A stretch of DNA of 64,000 bases, taken from assembly GCF_900106695.1 (NCBI RefSeq), contig NZ_FNMZ01000002.1, positions 434,001 through 498,000 on the forward strand. Direction: 5' to 3'. This document shows positions 43,042 through 51,926 of this stretch, in pieces. The notes under the pieces were generated by a model. That model ran no database searches. It was not told where the DNA came from and saw only the letters and a list, made by a program, of their open reading frames with translations. The DNA is from Albimonas donghaensis. Its GTDB lineage: Bacteria; Pseudomonadota; Alphaproteobacteria; Rhodobacterales; Rhodobacteraceae. Position 1 is the stretch's first letter, and each line of letters begins with the position of its first letter. The position numbers were made by a program, and so were the translations under genes.

Positions 43042-43841
43042 GCCGCCGCCCCCCGCCCCCCCGGCGCGAGGCCGAGACCGCGCCCCCGCCCGCCGCCCGC
43101 GACCTGCTGGCGCTGGACGGGCGGCGGGCGCTGGTCACCGGCGCCTCGGGCGGATTGGGGGAGGCGCTGGCCCGCCGGCTGGCCGAGGCCGGGGCCTTCG
43201 TGATCTGCCATGCCGCCACCCGTCCGGAACGGGCGCGGGCGCTCGCCGCTTCCCTGCGCGCGGCGGGGCTGGAGGCGGACGCGGCCCAGGCGGACCTGAC
43301 CGCGCCCGGCGCGGCGGCGGAGCTGCTGGCCGACGCCGGCGGGGCCGACCTGCTGATCCACGCCGCCGCAAGGCAGGACATGGGCGGGGTCTCCGACATG
43401 GCCGCGGGGGACTGGGCGGCGGTGGTCGGCGCCAATCTGGACGCCGCGCGGGCGCTGCTGGCGGCCTTCGCGGCGCAGACGGACCCGGTCCCGCGGGCGG
43501 CGGCGCTGGTGTCCTCGGTCGAGGCGTCGCGGCCCCTGCCGGGTCACGCGGCCTACGCGGCCTCCAAGGCCGGGCTCGAATCGCTGGTCCGCTCGGCGGC
43601 GGCGGAGTTCGCGCCCCTGCGGGTCAACGCGCTGGCGCCGGGGCTGATCGACCGCCCCGGCCTGGCCGAACAATGGCCCGAGGGGCTGGCCCGCTGGCGC
43701 GCCGCCGCGCCGCTCGGGCGGCCCGCGGACCCGGCCGAGATCGCCGACGCGGCGCTGTTCCTGGTGTCGGACGCCGCGCGTTTCGTCACCGGGACCACGC
43801 TGGTCGCCGACGGCGGATTGTCCGCCGGTCCGGGCTGGTGA
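43038..43841 (+). CDS. Short-chain dehydrogenase/reductase
   Basis: This 267-residue SDR has the cofactor fold ALVTGASGGLGEALARRLAEAG near residue 33, the catalytic Ser in SSVEAS and the YxxxK pair in YAASKAG near residue 172. The C-terminal FVTGTTLVADGGLS is typical of classical SDRs. GTG start overlaps the PNP stop by four bases. The first 28 residues are a Pro/Arg-rich extension. Substrate unknown; the position in a purine operon may be incidental. Confidence 0.88.
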   Translation: MSRRPPPPRREAETAPPPAARDLLALDGRRALVTGASGGLGEALARRLAEAGAFVICHAATRPERARALAASLRAAGLEADAAQADLTAPGAAAELLADAGGADLLIHAAARQDMGGVSDMAAGDWAAVVGANLDAARALLAAFAAQTDPVPRAAALVSSVEASRPLPGHAAYAASKAGLESLVRSAAAEFAPLRVNALAPGLIDRPGLAEQWPEGLARWRAAAPLGRPADPAEIADAALFLVSDAARFVTGTTLVADGGLSAGPGW

Positions 43842-43965
43842 AACCCGCAGGACGGGACGCGCTTCCCAAACATCCCCTGCTCAGCGACGCAGCGCCGTGC
43901 TAGACTGAAGCATGGAGCCAGCCGGCGCAGACCGGCGGCCTGAGGCGTGAAAAGGCGAGCAAGAC

Positions 43966-45981
43966 ATGATCCACGTTCGGCGCAACCGCCGGACCGTGCG
44001 GCAGCGCACGGTCGCGGCCCTGATATTCGGCCTGGCGGCGGCCGCCGTCGCGGCTCCGCCCTGGTCGGCGGCGCGGGCTCAGGCCAACCTTCCCACCGCG
44101 AGCGAGGCCGCGCGCCTCGCCCCCGCGCTCGACGCCATGCAGCGCGAGGACTGGGGCTCCGCCCTGTCGCTGGCGCGCACCCTGGGCGATCAGGCGGCGG
44201 TGGACCTGATCACCTGGCGCATGCTGTGGAACGAGGCCGGCGGCTGGTTCGACTACGCCCAGTTCCTCAAGCGCAACGCCGACTGGCCGGGAAGCGAGCG
44301 CCTGCGCCGCTACGCCGAACAGCGCATGCCCCCCGACCTGCCCGGCGCCGAGGTCATGGCCTTTTTCGCCGGCGCCGCGCCGCAGACCGGCTCGGGCGCC
44401 GTTCGGCTGGCCACGGCGCTGGCCCGGGACGGCCGCGGCGCCGACGCCGCCGCCGAGGCCGTGCGCGCCTGGACCAGGCTGTCGCTGACCCCGTCGGAGG
44501 AGCAGGCCCTGCTCGCCGGCTGGGGCGGAGAGCTGGCCCGCCATGACGCCGAGCGGCTCGACATGCTGCTGTGGCGCGGGCTGGCGGGGGAATCCGAGCG
44601 GATGTATGCCCGCGTCGATCCCGGCATGGCGGCGCTGGGGCGCGCCCGGCTGGCGCTGCGCAGCGGCGCCGCCGGGGTGGACGGGCTGATCGCCCGCATT
44701 CCGGCCAGCTACGCCGACGACGCGGGGCTGGCCTATGAACGTTTCCGCTGGCGCGAAAAGCGCGGGCTGGACGCGGGGGCGGAGGAGCTGATCCTCGCGC
44801 GCTCCACCTCCGCCGCGTCGCTGGGGCGCCCGGGCCTGTGGGCCGACGAGCGCATCGACATGGTGCGCGCCGCCGACCGGGCGGGCCGCACGCGGGTGGC
44901 CTATCTGCTCGCCGCCCGCCACTTCACCGACCCCGATGACGGCTACGACTACGCCGAACTGGAATGGCTGGCGGGCTGGCTGGCGCTGCGCAAGATGAAC
45001 GACCCGGCCGCGGCCGAGGCGCATTTCGCCCGCTTCACCGCCGCCGTGGCCTCGCCGATCAGCCTCGGGCGCGGCTATTACTGGCTGGGCCGGGCGCGGG
45101 AGGCCAAGGGCGACCGCAGCGGCGCGGCGGACGCCTATCGCGAAGGCGCGCGCTGGCAGACCAGCTTCTACGGCCAGCTCGCCGCCGAGCGCGCCGGCGC
45201 CCCCGCCGATCCGACCCTGGCCGGGGTGTCGCCGCCGACCGACTGGCGCTCGGCCGCGGTGCTCCAGACCAGCCAGGTCCGCGCCGCGGTGCTGCTCCAT
45301 TACGCGGGGGAGCGGGGGCGGTCGCACTGGCTGATCACCAACGCCGCGAAGGAGGCGCGCAACCCGCGCTCCCAGGCCGCGCTGGGCCAGCTGGCGCTGG
45401 AGCTCAACCGGCCGGAAGTCGCGGTGCGGGTGGGCAAGGCGGCGGCCTCGGACGGGGCGGTGCTGCCGAACTACTATTACCCGGTCATGGACCTCGCCAA
45501 CGCCTCGGGCCCGATCTCGCCGTCGCTGGCGCTGTCCATCGCGCGGCAGGAATCGGAGATGAACCCCGAGGCGATCAGCCATGCCGGCGCCCGCGGGCTG
45601 ATGCAGCTCATGCCCGGCACCGCCAAGCTGGTCTCGCGCCGGCTGGGCATCGCCTACGACCTGGGCGCGCTGACCCGCGACTGGCGCTACAACGCGCGGC
45701 TGGGCACCGACTACCTGGCCGGGCTGGTGGACGAATTCGGCTCCCTGCCCATGGCCGCGGCGGGCTACAACGCCGGCCCCAACCGGGTGCGGCAATGGGT
45801 GGAGCGCTATGGCGACCCGCGCACCGGGCGGATCGACATGATCGACTGGATCGAGACCATCCCCTTCGACGAGACCCGCAACTACGTGCAGCGGGTCATG
45901 GAGGGGCTGCATGTCTACGACGCCCGCCTGTCGGGCCAGGCCCAGGGACCGCTGCTGACCGCCCGGCTCGCGCGGCCCTGA
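43966..45981 (+). CDS. Soluble lytic murein transglycosylase (Slt70-like)
   Basis: This 671-residue periplasmic enzyme cleaves peptidoglycan to 1,6-anhydro-muropeptides. A basic N-terminus and hydrophobic stretch to about residue 38 form a signal peptide (cut after ARAQA). A long helical superhelix domain to about residue 500 contains TPR-like segments. The C-terminal goose-lysozyme-like domain has catalytic Glu529 in IARQESEMNP, GLMQLMPGTA and AAGYNAGPNRVRQW. The length is as in Slt70. A strong terminator follows. Confidence 0.95.
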   Translation: MIHVRRNRRTVRQRTVAALIFGLAAAAVAAPPWSAARAQANLPTASEAARLAPALDAMQREDWGSALSLARTLGDQAAVDLITWRMLWNEAGGWFDYAQFLKRNADWPGSERLRRYAEQRMPPDLPGAEVMAFFAGAAPQTGSGAVRLATALARDGRGADAAAEAVRAWTRLSLTPSEEQALLAGWGGELARHDAERLDMLLWRGLAGESERMYARVDPGMAALGRARLALRSGAAGVDGLIARIPASYADDAGLAYERFRWREKRGLDAGAEELILARSTSAASLGRPGLWADERIDMVRAADRAGRTRVAYLLAARHFTDPDDGYDYAELEWLAGWLALRKMNDPAAAEAHFARFTAAVASPISLGRGYYWLGRAREAKGDRSGAADAYREGARWQTSFYGQLAAERAGAPADPTLAGVSPPTDWRSAAVLQTSQVRAAVLLHYAGERGRSHWLITNAAKEARNPRSQAALGQLALELNRPEVAVRVGKAAASDGAVLPNYYYPVMDLANASGPISPSLALSIARQESEMNPEAISHAGARGLMQLMPGTAKLVSRRLGIAYDLGALTRDWRYNARLGTDYLAGLVDEFGSLPMAAAGYNAGPNRVRQWVERYGDPRTGRIDMIDWIETIPFDETRNYVQRVMEGLHVYDARLSGQAQGPLLTARLARP

Positions 45982-46015
45982 CGCGCCGGGGCGCGACGGC
46001 CCCAAGCGGACAGGG

Positions 46016-46052
46016 AAAAGGCCCCGGATGCGGCGCATCCGGGGCCTTTTTC
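46016..46052. terminator. Bidirectional terminator after slt
   Basis: AAAAGGCCCCGGATGCG pairs with its complement around a short loop and ends in TTTTT. A-tracts on the other side make it usable for the minus-strand tad genes as well. Confidence 0.9.
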
Positions 46053-46096
46053 GTCGGGAGCGCGCCGCGGGGGATGGGCGCCGCGGATGGGCGGGC

Positions 46097-46167
46097 CGGG
46101 CGACGGGCGGGACGGGCGACGGGCGGGGCGGGCGACGGGCGGGGCGGGCGACGAGCGGGACGGGCGG
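46097..46167. repeat. Four 16-bp tandem repeats
   Basis: Four head-to-tail copies of CGGGCGACGGGCGGGR (starts 46097, 46113, 46129, 46145) and 7 bases of a fifth reach to within two bases of the stop codon of the first TadG paralogue. Confidence 0.8.
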
Positions 46168-46168
46168 C

Positions 46169-47617
46169 TCAGCGCACCAGGGCGGCGCCGAGGGCCAGCG
46201 GCGCCGCGTCCCCGATCCTGATCGTCTCATAATGGCCGGTGAGGTCCGTGTCGCAGCCCGCGAGGTCGACATTGCCGCCCATCTGGACGGTGTCGCGCGC
46301 CTCCACGTAGATCCCGCCGGCGTTCTTCATCGCGCCCCCGGGCGCGAAGGTCGGGGCCACCGCCATCATGGCATGGGTCCAGGCCGACCGGCCCCAGCCG
46401 CCCAGCGAGATGGCGTCCTTGGACATCAGGTAGACGTCGAACGCGCCGTCGTCGCAGTAGTGCTCGGCCTCGCCATACTGGGCGTTGCCGGAGAAGTTCA
46501 GCGCCCCTTCCCCGAATAACAGCACCTTGTCGAAGGCCACGTCCGGCCCCCCGCCCATGCCGATCTGTCCCTTGACCACAAGGCCCACATTCCGCGCGTC
46601 GACCCCGCCGGCGAGCTGCATGCCGTGGTTGACCATGTAGATCGTGTGGGGCTCCAGGTCCCCCGGCTGCACCGTCCACCACCAGTTGTCCACGCGGACC
46701 ACGTTCACGTAGCCCTCCGCGTTCTTGAGGAAGTCCGGAACCAGGTCGCCGTGATAGCGATCCACGCCGCTGTCGTTCAGCGCGGTCCACAATTCGTCGA
46801 AGATGGCGTCGAGCCGCGGCAGGGTCAGCGCCTCGAGATGCGTGGGCCTGTCCTGCCTTACGGCGTCGGCATCGGCCGAGCCGCCTCGGGTATGGCCGAT
46901 GCGGATGGTCAGCGGCAGCAGGGCGGAGACCCGGACGTCATCGGTGAAATAGCTGGCCCCGCCGAAATGCACTCCCTGCTCGCCGTGAATGCACATGCCG
47001 TCGACCAGGGTGTTGTTCCCGCCCATCCGCACCATGGCCTCGGACATGATCAGGCCGCCGCCGCAGACCTGCCCGCCGGCCCCGCCGGACATCGGACGCA
47101 CCGTGGCCATGGCGCTGGCCGCCACGGTCCAGCTGTCATGCCCGGCGAGCCCCAGCAGGAAGGTCGGCGCCTCCAACCCGCCGTCGTCGCCGCGCAGCAC
47201 GGTCACGCGGACGGCGTTGTAGGGGATCATGCCCGACAGGAAGATGCCGGTCGCGGCCTCGTAGAGCCCGAGCTCGACCCGCTGGTCAGGCAGCACGTCG
47301 CCGTTCCTGTCGGCGGGCATGTTGAGCTCGGCCAGCTGATGCGCCGCGGCGCGGGCCTGGTCCGGGTTCTGGAGGCGCAGCGCCGCCGCCAGCGCCGCCG
47401 CGTCGGCGGTCGCCTGTAGCTGGGCGCGAATCCGGAAGGCGTTGGCGGTGTCGACCGCGACGCCCGCCAGCATCATCAACGCCACCAGCCAGACCACCGA
47501 CATCGCGGTGGCGCTGGCGGCCTGGTCGCTGAACACCGCGCGCGCATACCCGAAAACGCGCAAGCGCCATCGCAAGGCGCGGCGAACCGGCCAGGCGGCG
47601 GCGACATGGAAAGCCAT
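46169..47617 (-). CDS. TadG-like protein with beta-solenoid-like C-terminus, paralogue A
   Basis: A 482-residue member of the three-gene family. A membrane helix near residues 38-58 (ATAMSVVWLVALMMLAGVAVD) is followed by TANAFRIRAQLQATADAAALAAAL, the TadG/TadE pseudopilin pattern. The large C-terminal region has Gly-Gly rungs (VRMGGNN, VHFGGAS, LNFSGNA, ISLGGWG, VQMGGNV) and four Cys kept in all copies (VCGGGL, MCIHGE, YCDDG, AGCDT). It ends AALVR. ATG 47617 has GGAG upstream. It is the most divergent copy, with its own upstream AT-rich region. Function unknown: an exported, membrane-anchored surface protein is inferred. Confidence 0.8.
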   Translation of the reverse strand: MAFHVAAAWPVRRALRWRLRVFGYARAVFSDQAASATAMSVVWLVALMMLAGVAVDTANAFRIRAQLQATADAAALAAALRLQNPDQARAAAHQLAELNMPADRNGDVLPDQRVELGLYEAATGIFLSGMIPYNAVRVTVLRGDDGGLEAPTFLLGLAGHDSWTVAASAMATVRPMSGGAGGQVCGGGLIMSEAMVRMGGNNTLVDGMCIHGEQGVHFGGASYFTDDVRVSALLPLTIRIGHTRGGSADADAVRQDRPTHLEALTLPRLDAIFDELWTALNDSGVDRYHGDLVPDFLKNAEGYVNVVRVDNWWWTVQPGDLEPHTIYMVNHGMQLAGGVDARNVGLVVKGQIGMGGGPDVAFDKVLLFGEGALNFSGNAQYGEAEHYCDDGAFDVYLMSKDAISLGGWGRSAWTHAMMAVAPTFAPGGAMKNAGGIYVEARDTVQMGGNVDLAGCDTDLTGHYETIRIGDAAPLALGAALVR

Positions 47618-47901
47618 CACCAACTCCAATCGGCCCGAACGATCCCGACGAACGACCCCTCGTTCGCCGGCTCGGACGCGCCCGCCGCGGTTCCCAACGC
47701 AGCCGGCGCCCGATCCGGGCAACCCCAATGGCCTTTTAGTTAATTTTCATGAACTGTATCAAGGGAATTTGGTGACCTGACGGCAATCGACGCCCCGTCA
47801 TGCGGTTTCGCCGCCCCGAACAGGCGCCCGCATGACGCAGCGTCCGCCGTGGGCCCCGCGCCCCATGCGGCGCATGCCGGGCGAGCGACGGCCCGGCCCG
47901 G
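47618..47901. other. Region between TadG paralogues A and B
   Basis: No gene. On the minus strand TTGATA-N18-TAAAAG (47733-47762) is a fair promoter for paralogue A inside the only AT-rich patch. The remainder is GC-rich without a U-tract terminator for paralogue B. Confidence 0.4.
47733..47762 (-). promoter_or_regulatory. Candidate promoter of TadG paralogue A
   Basis: TTGATA (five of six -35 positions) and TAAAAG (four of six -10 positions), 18 bases apart, about 115 bases before the start codon. Confidence 0.4.
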
Positions 47902-49386
47902 CTAGCGCACCAGCGCCCCGGCGAAGGTGATGTTGTTCTCGTCCTCCACCACGATGGTCTCATAGTGACCGCTCATCGCCGTGTCGCAGCCCGCGATCTG
48001 GGCGTTGCCGCCGAGCTGAAGGCGGTCGCGCGCCTCGACATAGATCCCGCCGCCGTTCTTGAACGACCCGCCCGGATGGAACTGGGGCGCCGCCGCCATG
48101 AAGGCGTGGGTCCAGGCCCGGGGCGAGGAGCCGCCCAGCGACACCCGGGTCTTGGAGAACATGTAGACGTCGAACTCGCCGTCGTCGCAGAAATGGTCCT
48201 CCTCCCCGTAGGAGGCGGAGCCCGAGAAGTTCAGGTCGCCCTCGCCGAAGATCAGCACCTTGTCGAACAGCAGGCTCGGCCCGCCGCCCATGCCGATCTG
48301 GCCCTTGGCGATGATCGCCACGTTCTGCGCGTCCACCTTGCCGGCGAGCTGCATGCCGTGATTGACCACGTAGATGGTGTGGGGCGTGAGATCCCCCGGC
48401 TGCACCGTCCACCACCACTGGTCGATCCGCACCACGTTGGCGTAGCCCGCTTCGTTGTAGACGAATTCCGGGATCAGCGGACCGGAATAGGTGGAGATCC
48501 CGCTCTCGAAGAGCTCGGTCCAGAGGTCGTCGAACATGGTGTCGAGCTTGGGCAGGACCTTGGCTTCCATGTGCACCGACTCGTCGACCTTCACCATGTC
48601 CTCGGTGGCCGAGCCCTTGTCCACGTTGCCGATGGTGATGGTGTCGGGGTCGAATGCGCTGACCCGCACATCGGCGGTGAAGAAGCTGGAGCCGCCGAAA
48701 TGCACCCCGGTCTCGCCATGCACGCAGATGCCGTTGGTCAGCTCGTTGTTGCCGCCCATCTGAAGGTCGGTCTCCGACATCAGCAGCCCGCCTCCGCACA
48801 GGTTGCCGCCCGGATTGCCAACTTTCGCCCGCATCGTGGCGGTGGAGGAGGCGGCGATGGTCCAGGCGTCGTTCTGCAGCAGGCCCAGCAGGAAGGTCGG
48901 CACCGCGTCGCCGCCGTCATCGCCGCGCTTCGCGGTGACGCGCACGGCGTTGTAGGGCGGGACGCCGAAGGAGAAGAAGCTGCCGGTGACCTCGTCCCAG
49001 AGGCCCAGCTCGATCAGGGTCTCGGGCATGACGTCGCCGTTGACGTCGGTCGGCATGTTGATGTTCGCGAGCTGGCGGGCCGCGGCCTTGGCCTGGTCCG
49101 GGAACTCGATGCGCTGGATGGCCGCGAGCGCCGCGGAATCGGCGGTGGCCTGAAGCTGGGCGCGCACCCGGTAGGCGTTGGACACGTCGACGGCGACGCC
49201 CATGAACATCAGGAAAATGGTGAGCCACAGCACCGACATGATCGAGCCGGACCCGGCCTGCTCCGTCGCGAAGCGGCGCAGCGCGGCGCCAAGCGCGCGG
49301 CGGCCCGAAACAGGGCGAACCTCGGAGGCCCGGTCGGCCCGGCTCCGCCAGGCGCAGCGGCGCCCGTAGCGTCTGAAGACGCGCAT
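47902..49386 (-). CDS. TadG-like protein with beta-solenoid-like C-terminus, paralogue B
   Basis: This 494-residue protein has its membrane helix near residues 48-68 (SIMSVLWLTIFLMFMGVAVDV), then SNAYRVRAQLQATADSAALAAI. The C-terminal region is very close to paralogue C: LQMGGNNELTNGICVHGETG, VHFGGSSFF, WWWTVQPGDL, VNHGMQLAGKVDAQNVAI, GQIGMGGGP, LNFSGSASYGEEDHFCDDGE and LQLGGNAQIAGC. It ends GALVR. The N-terminus is 20-25 residues longer than C and Arg-rich. ATG 49386 follows GGGAG by 7 bases. It has a good promoter. Parts of its DNA are almost identical to paralogue C, pointing to recent duplication or conversion. Confidence 0.82.
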   Translation of the reverse strand: MRVFRRYGRRCAWRSRADRASEVRPVSGRRALGAALRRFATEQAGSGSIMSVLWLTIFLMFMGVAVDVSNAYRVRAQLQATADSAALAAIQRIEFPDQAKAAARQLANINMPTDVNGDVMPETLIELGLWDEVTGSFFSFGVPPYNAVRVTAKRGDDGGDAVPTFLLGLLQNDAWTIAASSTATMRAKVGNPGGNLCGGGLLMSETDLQMGGNNELTNGICVHGETGVHFGGSSFFTADVRVSAFDPDTITIGNVDKGSATEDMVKVDESVHMEAKVLPKLDTMFDDLWTELFESGISTYSGPLIPEFVYNEAGYANVVRIDQWWWTVQPGDLTPHTIYVVNHGMQLAGKVDAQNVAIIAKGQIGMGGGPSLLFDKVLIFGEGDLNFSGSASYGEEDHFCDDGEFDVYMFSKTRVSLGGSSPRAWTHAFMAAAPQFHPGGSFKNGGGIYVEARDRLQLGGNAQIAGCDTAMSGHYETIVVEDENNITFAGALVR

Positions 49387-49536
49387 GACATGCTCCCGAA
49401 CGCACACAACGCACAGGATCGTCGCGACCGCGCCCCGAAACGCAAAGAAAGGGCGCGTCTGGCCGCCGATCGACCCGCCGGCCGCCCTGCGAAGAAGCGC
49501 CGCCAGGCGCCCCGGCTCGCAACGGCCGTCCGAGTC

Positions 49537-49565
49537 ATTCTATTCATTTCAATGAAGCGGCGCAA
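49537..49565 (-). promoter_or_regulatory. Candidate promoter of TadG paralogue B
   Basis: TTGCGC, 17 bases, TAGAAT on the minus strand in an AT-rich island, about 150 bases before the start codon. Confidence 0.55.
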
Positions 49566-49640
49566 GGTTTCGTTCATGTTGGGGCGGGAATTATTAATGA
49601 CGGTTCAGCCTCGCCGCCGGCCCCCGAAGAAACCCGCATG

Positions 49641-49674
49641 AAAAAGGCCGCGTCGCCCTGCAAGCGACGCGGCC
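49641..49674 (-). terminator. Intrinsic terminator of the tadE-paralogue C operon
   Basis: Minus strand: GGCCGCGTCGC and GCGACGCGGCC form an 11-bp stem, 7-base loop, followed by TTTTT. It separates paralogue C from paralogue B. Confidence 0.92.
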
Positions 49675-49721
49675 GGACACCCGGACACGATGGAGGGATC
49701 CCTCGGGACCGGGCGGCCCCG

Positions 49722-51137
49722 TCAGCGCACCAGGGCGGCGCTGTAGGAGATCATGCTGTCGTCTTCGACGGTGATGGTCTCGTAGTGCCCCGACATGTCG
49801 CCCGGACAGCCCGCGATCTGGGCGTTGCCGCCGAGATGCACCTGCTCGGACGCCTCGACATAGATCCCGCCGCCGTTCTTGAACGACCCGCCCGGATGGA
49901 AGTCCGGCGCCGCCGCCATGAAGGCATGGGTCCAGGCCTTGGGGTCGGAGCCGCCCAGCAGGATCTTGGTCTTGGAGAACATGTAGACGTCGAACTCGCC
50001 GTCGTCGCAGTAGTGGTCCTCCTCCCCGTAGGAGGCGGAGCCGGCGAAGTTGACGTTGCCCTCGCCGAAGATCAGCACCTTGTCGAAGGTCAGCGCCGGC
50101 CCGCCGCCCATGCCGATCTGGCCCTTGGCGATGATCGCCACGTTCTGCGCGTCCACCTTGCCGGCGAGCTGCATGCCGTGATTGACCACGTAGATGGTGT
50201 GGGGGTTGAGATCCCCCGGCTGCACCGTCCACCACCACTGATCGACCCGCACCACGTTGGCGTAGCCCGCGTCGTTGTAGATGAAATCGGGGATCAGCGG
50301 ACCGGAATAGGTGGAGATCCCGCTCTCGAAGATCTCGGTCCAGAGATCGTCGAACATGGTGTCGAGCTGGGGGAGGATCTTGGCCTCCATGTGCACCGGC
50401 TCGTCGACCTTCACCTGATCCTCGGTGGCGGAGCCGTTGTCGACGCTGCCGATCTCGATGGTGTCGGGGTCGAATGCGCTGATCCGCACATCGTCGGTGA
50501 AGAAGCTGGAGCCGCCGAACTTCACCCCGGTCTCGCCATGCACGCAGATGCCGTTGGTCAGCTCGTTGTTGCCGCCCATCTGCAGGTCCTTTTCGGACAT
50601 GATCAGGCCGCCGCCGCACTGGTTGCCGTCGGCATTCGCCGAGGTCGGCCGGTAGACGGCCGTGGAGGACGCGGCGATGGTCCAGCTTTCGTTGCTCATC
50701 AGCCCGAGCAGGAAGGTCGGCACCACGTCGCCGCCGTCATCGCCCCGCTTGGCGGTGACCCGCACGGCGTTGAACAGGGGCAGCTCGGTGCGCACGAAGG
50801 TTCCGCTCGCCTGCTCCCAGATGCCGAGCTCGACCAGCGCGGTCGGCATCACGTCGCCGTTGAGGTCGGTGGGCATGTTGATGTTGGCGAGCTGGCGCGC
50901 CGCGGCGCGCGCCCCGTCCGGATCGCCGACGCGCAGGATCGCGGCCAGCGCGGCGGCGTCCGCCGTGGCCTGAAGCTGGGCGCGCACCCGGTAGGCGTTG
51001 GAGACGTCCACCGCCACGCCGGCGATGATCATCAGCGCCATCAGCCAGAGGACGGAGAAGACGCTGCCCGCCCCCGCCTCGTCGCGAACGAGGCGGCGCA
51101 GGGTTGCGAACGGCCTCCGGCCGTGACCCTCAGCCAT
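49722..51137 (-). CDS. TadG-like protein with beta-solenoid-like C-terminus, paralogue C
   Basis: This 471-residue protein is translationally coupled to the TadE-like gene (8-base overlap). Membrane helix near residues 26-46 (FSVLWLMALMIIAGVAVDV), then SNAYRVRAQLQATADAAALAAIL. The C-terminal region has rungs LQMGGNN (about 182), VKFGGSS (about 206), VNFAGSA (about 360), ILLGGSD (about 390) and VHLGGNA (about 434). It also has WWWTVQPGDLNPHTIYVVNH and the four conserved Cys. It ends AALVR like its sisters. Family knowledge covers only the N-terminal pseudopilin-like part; TadG proteins of Flp-pilus systems share it. The large domain I do not recognise. Confidence 0.83.
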   Translation of the reverse strand: MAEGHGRRPFATLRRLVRDEAGAGSVFSVLWLMALMIIAGVAVDVSNAYRVRAQLQATADAAALAAILRVGDPDGARAAARQLANINMPTDLNGDVMPTALVELGIWEQASGTFVRTELPLFNAVRVTAKRGDDGGDVVPTFLLGLMSNESWTIAASSTAVYRPTSANADGNQCGGGLIMSEKDLQMGGNNELTNGICVHGETGVKFGGSSFFTDDVRISAFDPDTIEIGSVDNGSATEDQVKVDEPVHMEAKILPQLDTMFDDLWTEIFESGISTYSGPLIPDFIYNDAGYANVVRVDQWWWTVQPGDLNPHTIYVVNHGMQLAGKVDAQNVAIIAKGQIGMGGGPALTFDKVLIFGEGNVNFAGSASYGEEDHYCDDGEFDVYMFSKTKILLGGSDPKAWTHAFMAAAPDFHPGGSFKNGGGIYVEASEQVHLGGNAQIAGCPGDMSGHYETITVEDDSMISYSAALVR

Positions 51138-51531
51138 TCGTCGAGGATTCGTCGACCATGGTGACGGATGCGCCCAGCGCGCTGTCCCCCGCCAGGAACG
51201 AGCCGAAGATCACGACGTCCGAATAGGGCATGTTCAGCGTCGCGGTGACGAAGCCGTTCTGCACCGTGACGGACACGTTCTCGGAATTGTCGCTGTTCAT
51301 CTGCTGAAGCGCGAAGGCCTCGGCCTCGGCCTGGGATGACACGCCCATCGACACGGCGCGCGATGCGGACCGGGCCACGTCGATCATCTGCGTCTGCTTG
51401 TGCATGAGCAGAGTGGCGTCAGTAGCGCCGCAGAAAACCATGAAGAAGATGGGAAGCCACAGCACGAACTCGACGGTCGCTGACCCCGACTCGTCGCGCC
51501 TGCATGCGCGGATGCGCCGAATGACGCTCAT
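51130..51531 (-). CDS. TadE-like pseudopilin
   Basis: This 133-residue protein has the TadE signature DESGSATVEFVLWLPIFFMVFCGATDATLLM. The signature is a glycine just before a TVE motif with the invariant Glu, then a membrane helix. This is the class of prepilin-peptidase-processed pseudopilins of Tad/Flp systems. The rest is a small polar domain with QTQMIDVARSASRAVSMGV and paired beta segments (VSVTVQNGFVTATLNMPY). GGAGGA lies before the ATG. It leads the operon with paralogue C. No tadABC, rcp or flp gene is in the window. Confidence 0.88.
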   Translation of the reverse strand: MSVIRRIRACRRDESGSATVEFVLWLPIFFMVFCGATDATLLMHKQTQMIDVARSASRAVSMGVSSQAEAEAFALQQMNSDNSENVSVTVQNGFVTATLNMPYSDVVIFGSFLAGDSALGASVTMVDESSTNG

Positions 51532-51926
51532 TTCGTCCTCCAGGACACGCTACGCTACACCCGAAGACAACGTTCGTCCGTGCTACGCGGGACGCCCCCT
51601 GTTCACCTTCGGTTCAAGTAACCGACCCTTTTCCCCACGTTGAGAATCGTGCCCGTCACGTGAATTGATATTAATCCGTTTTCAGATTTCGACAAGGCAT
51701 CCAATAACGTCGCGCGCCGCGGATACAATGCGTTTCCGCGCGTCGCCGCCCCCGGACTCCGAACGACGCCGGACGCGGTCATTCCGGCTTCATATGCGCC
51801 GCCCGGCATGTCCCCGGCTGACTTTTCAGCCGTTTCGTCCCGAAATCCGCGCTTTCGCCATCCGGCCGGGCGCGTCCCCGAGCCCGACCTGATGACTGTC
51901 CGGACCTGCGCCCCGGCGACGCAGGG
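51532..51926. other. 395-bp region upstream of the TadE-like gene
   Basis: No gene. It contains a promoter-like pair and a TATTAATC motif at 51669. The part closest to the Anbu gene is its 3' flank without a visible terminator. Confidence 0.45.
51668..51695 (-). promoter_or_regulatory. Candidate promoter of the TadE-paralogue C operon
   Basis: Minus strand TTGTCG, 16 bases, TAATAT, in an AT-rich island, leaving a leader of about 130 bases. Confidence 0.45.

Larger units (their letters stand above)
49387..49721. other. Region between TadG paralogues B and C
   Basis: Holds the promoter of paralogue B (49537-49565), a TATTAATG motif (49592) and the terminator of paralogue C (49641-49674). A 122-codon minus-strand frame here is Arg/Ala-rich shadow sequence and is not called. 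Confidence 0.6.

Noticed and set aside
49209-49577. A 122-codon minus-strand frame between TadG paralogues.
   Set aside because: It overlaps paralogue B in another frame, is Arg/Ala-rich and has no recognisable domain.
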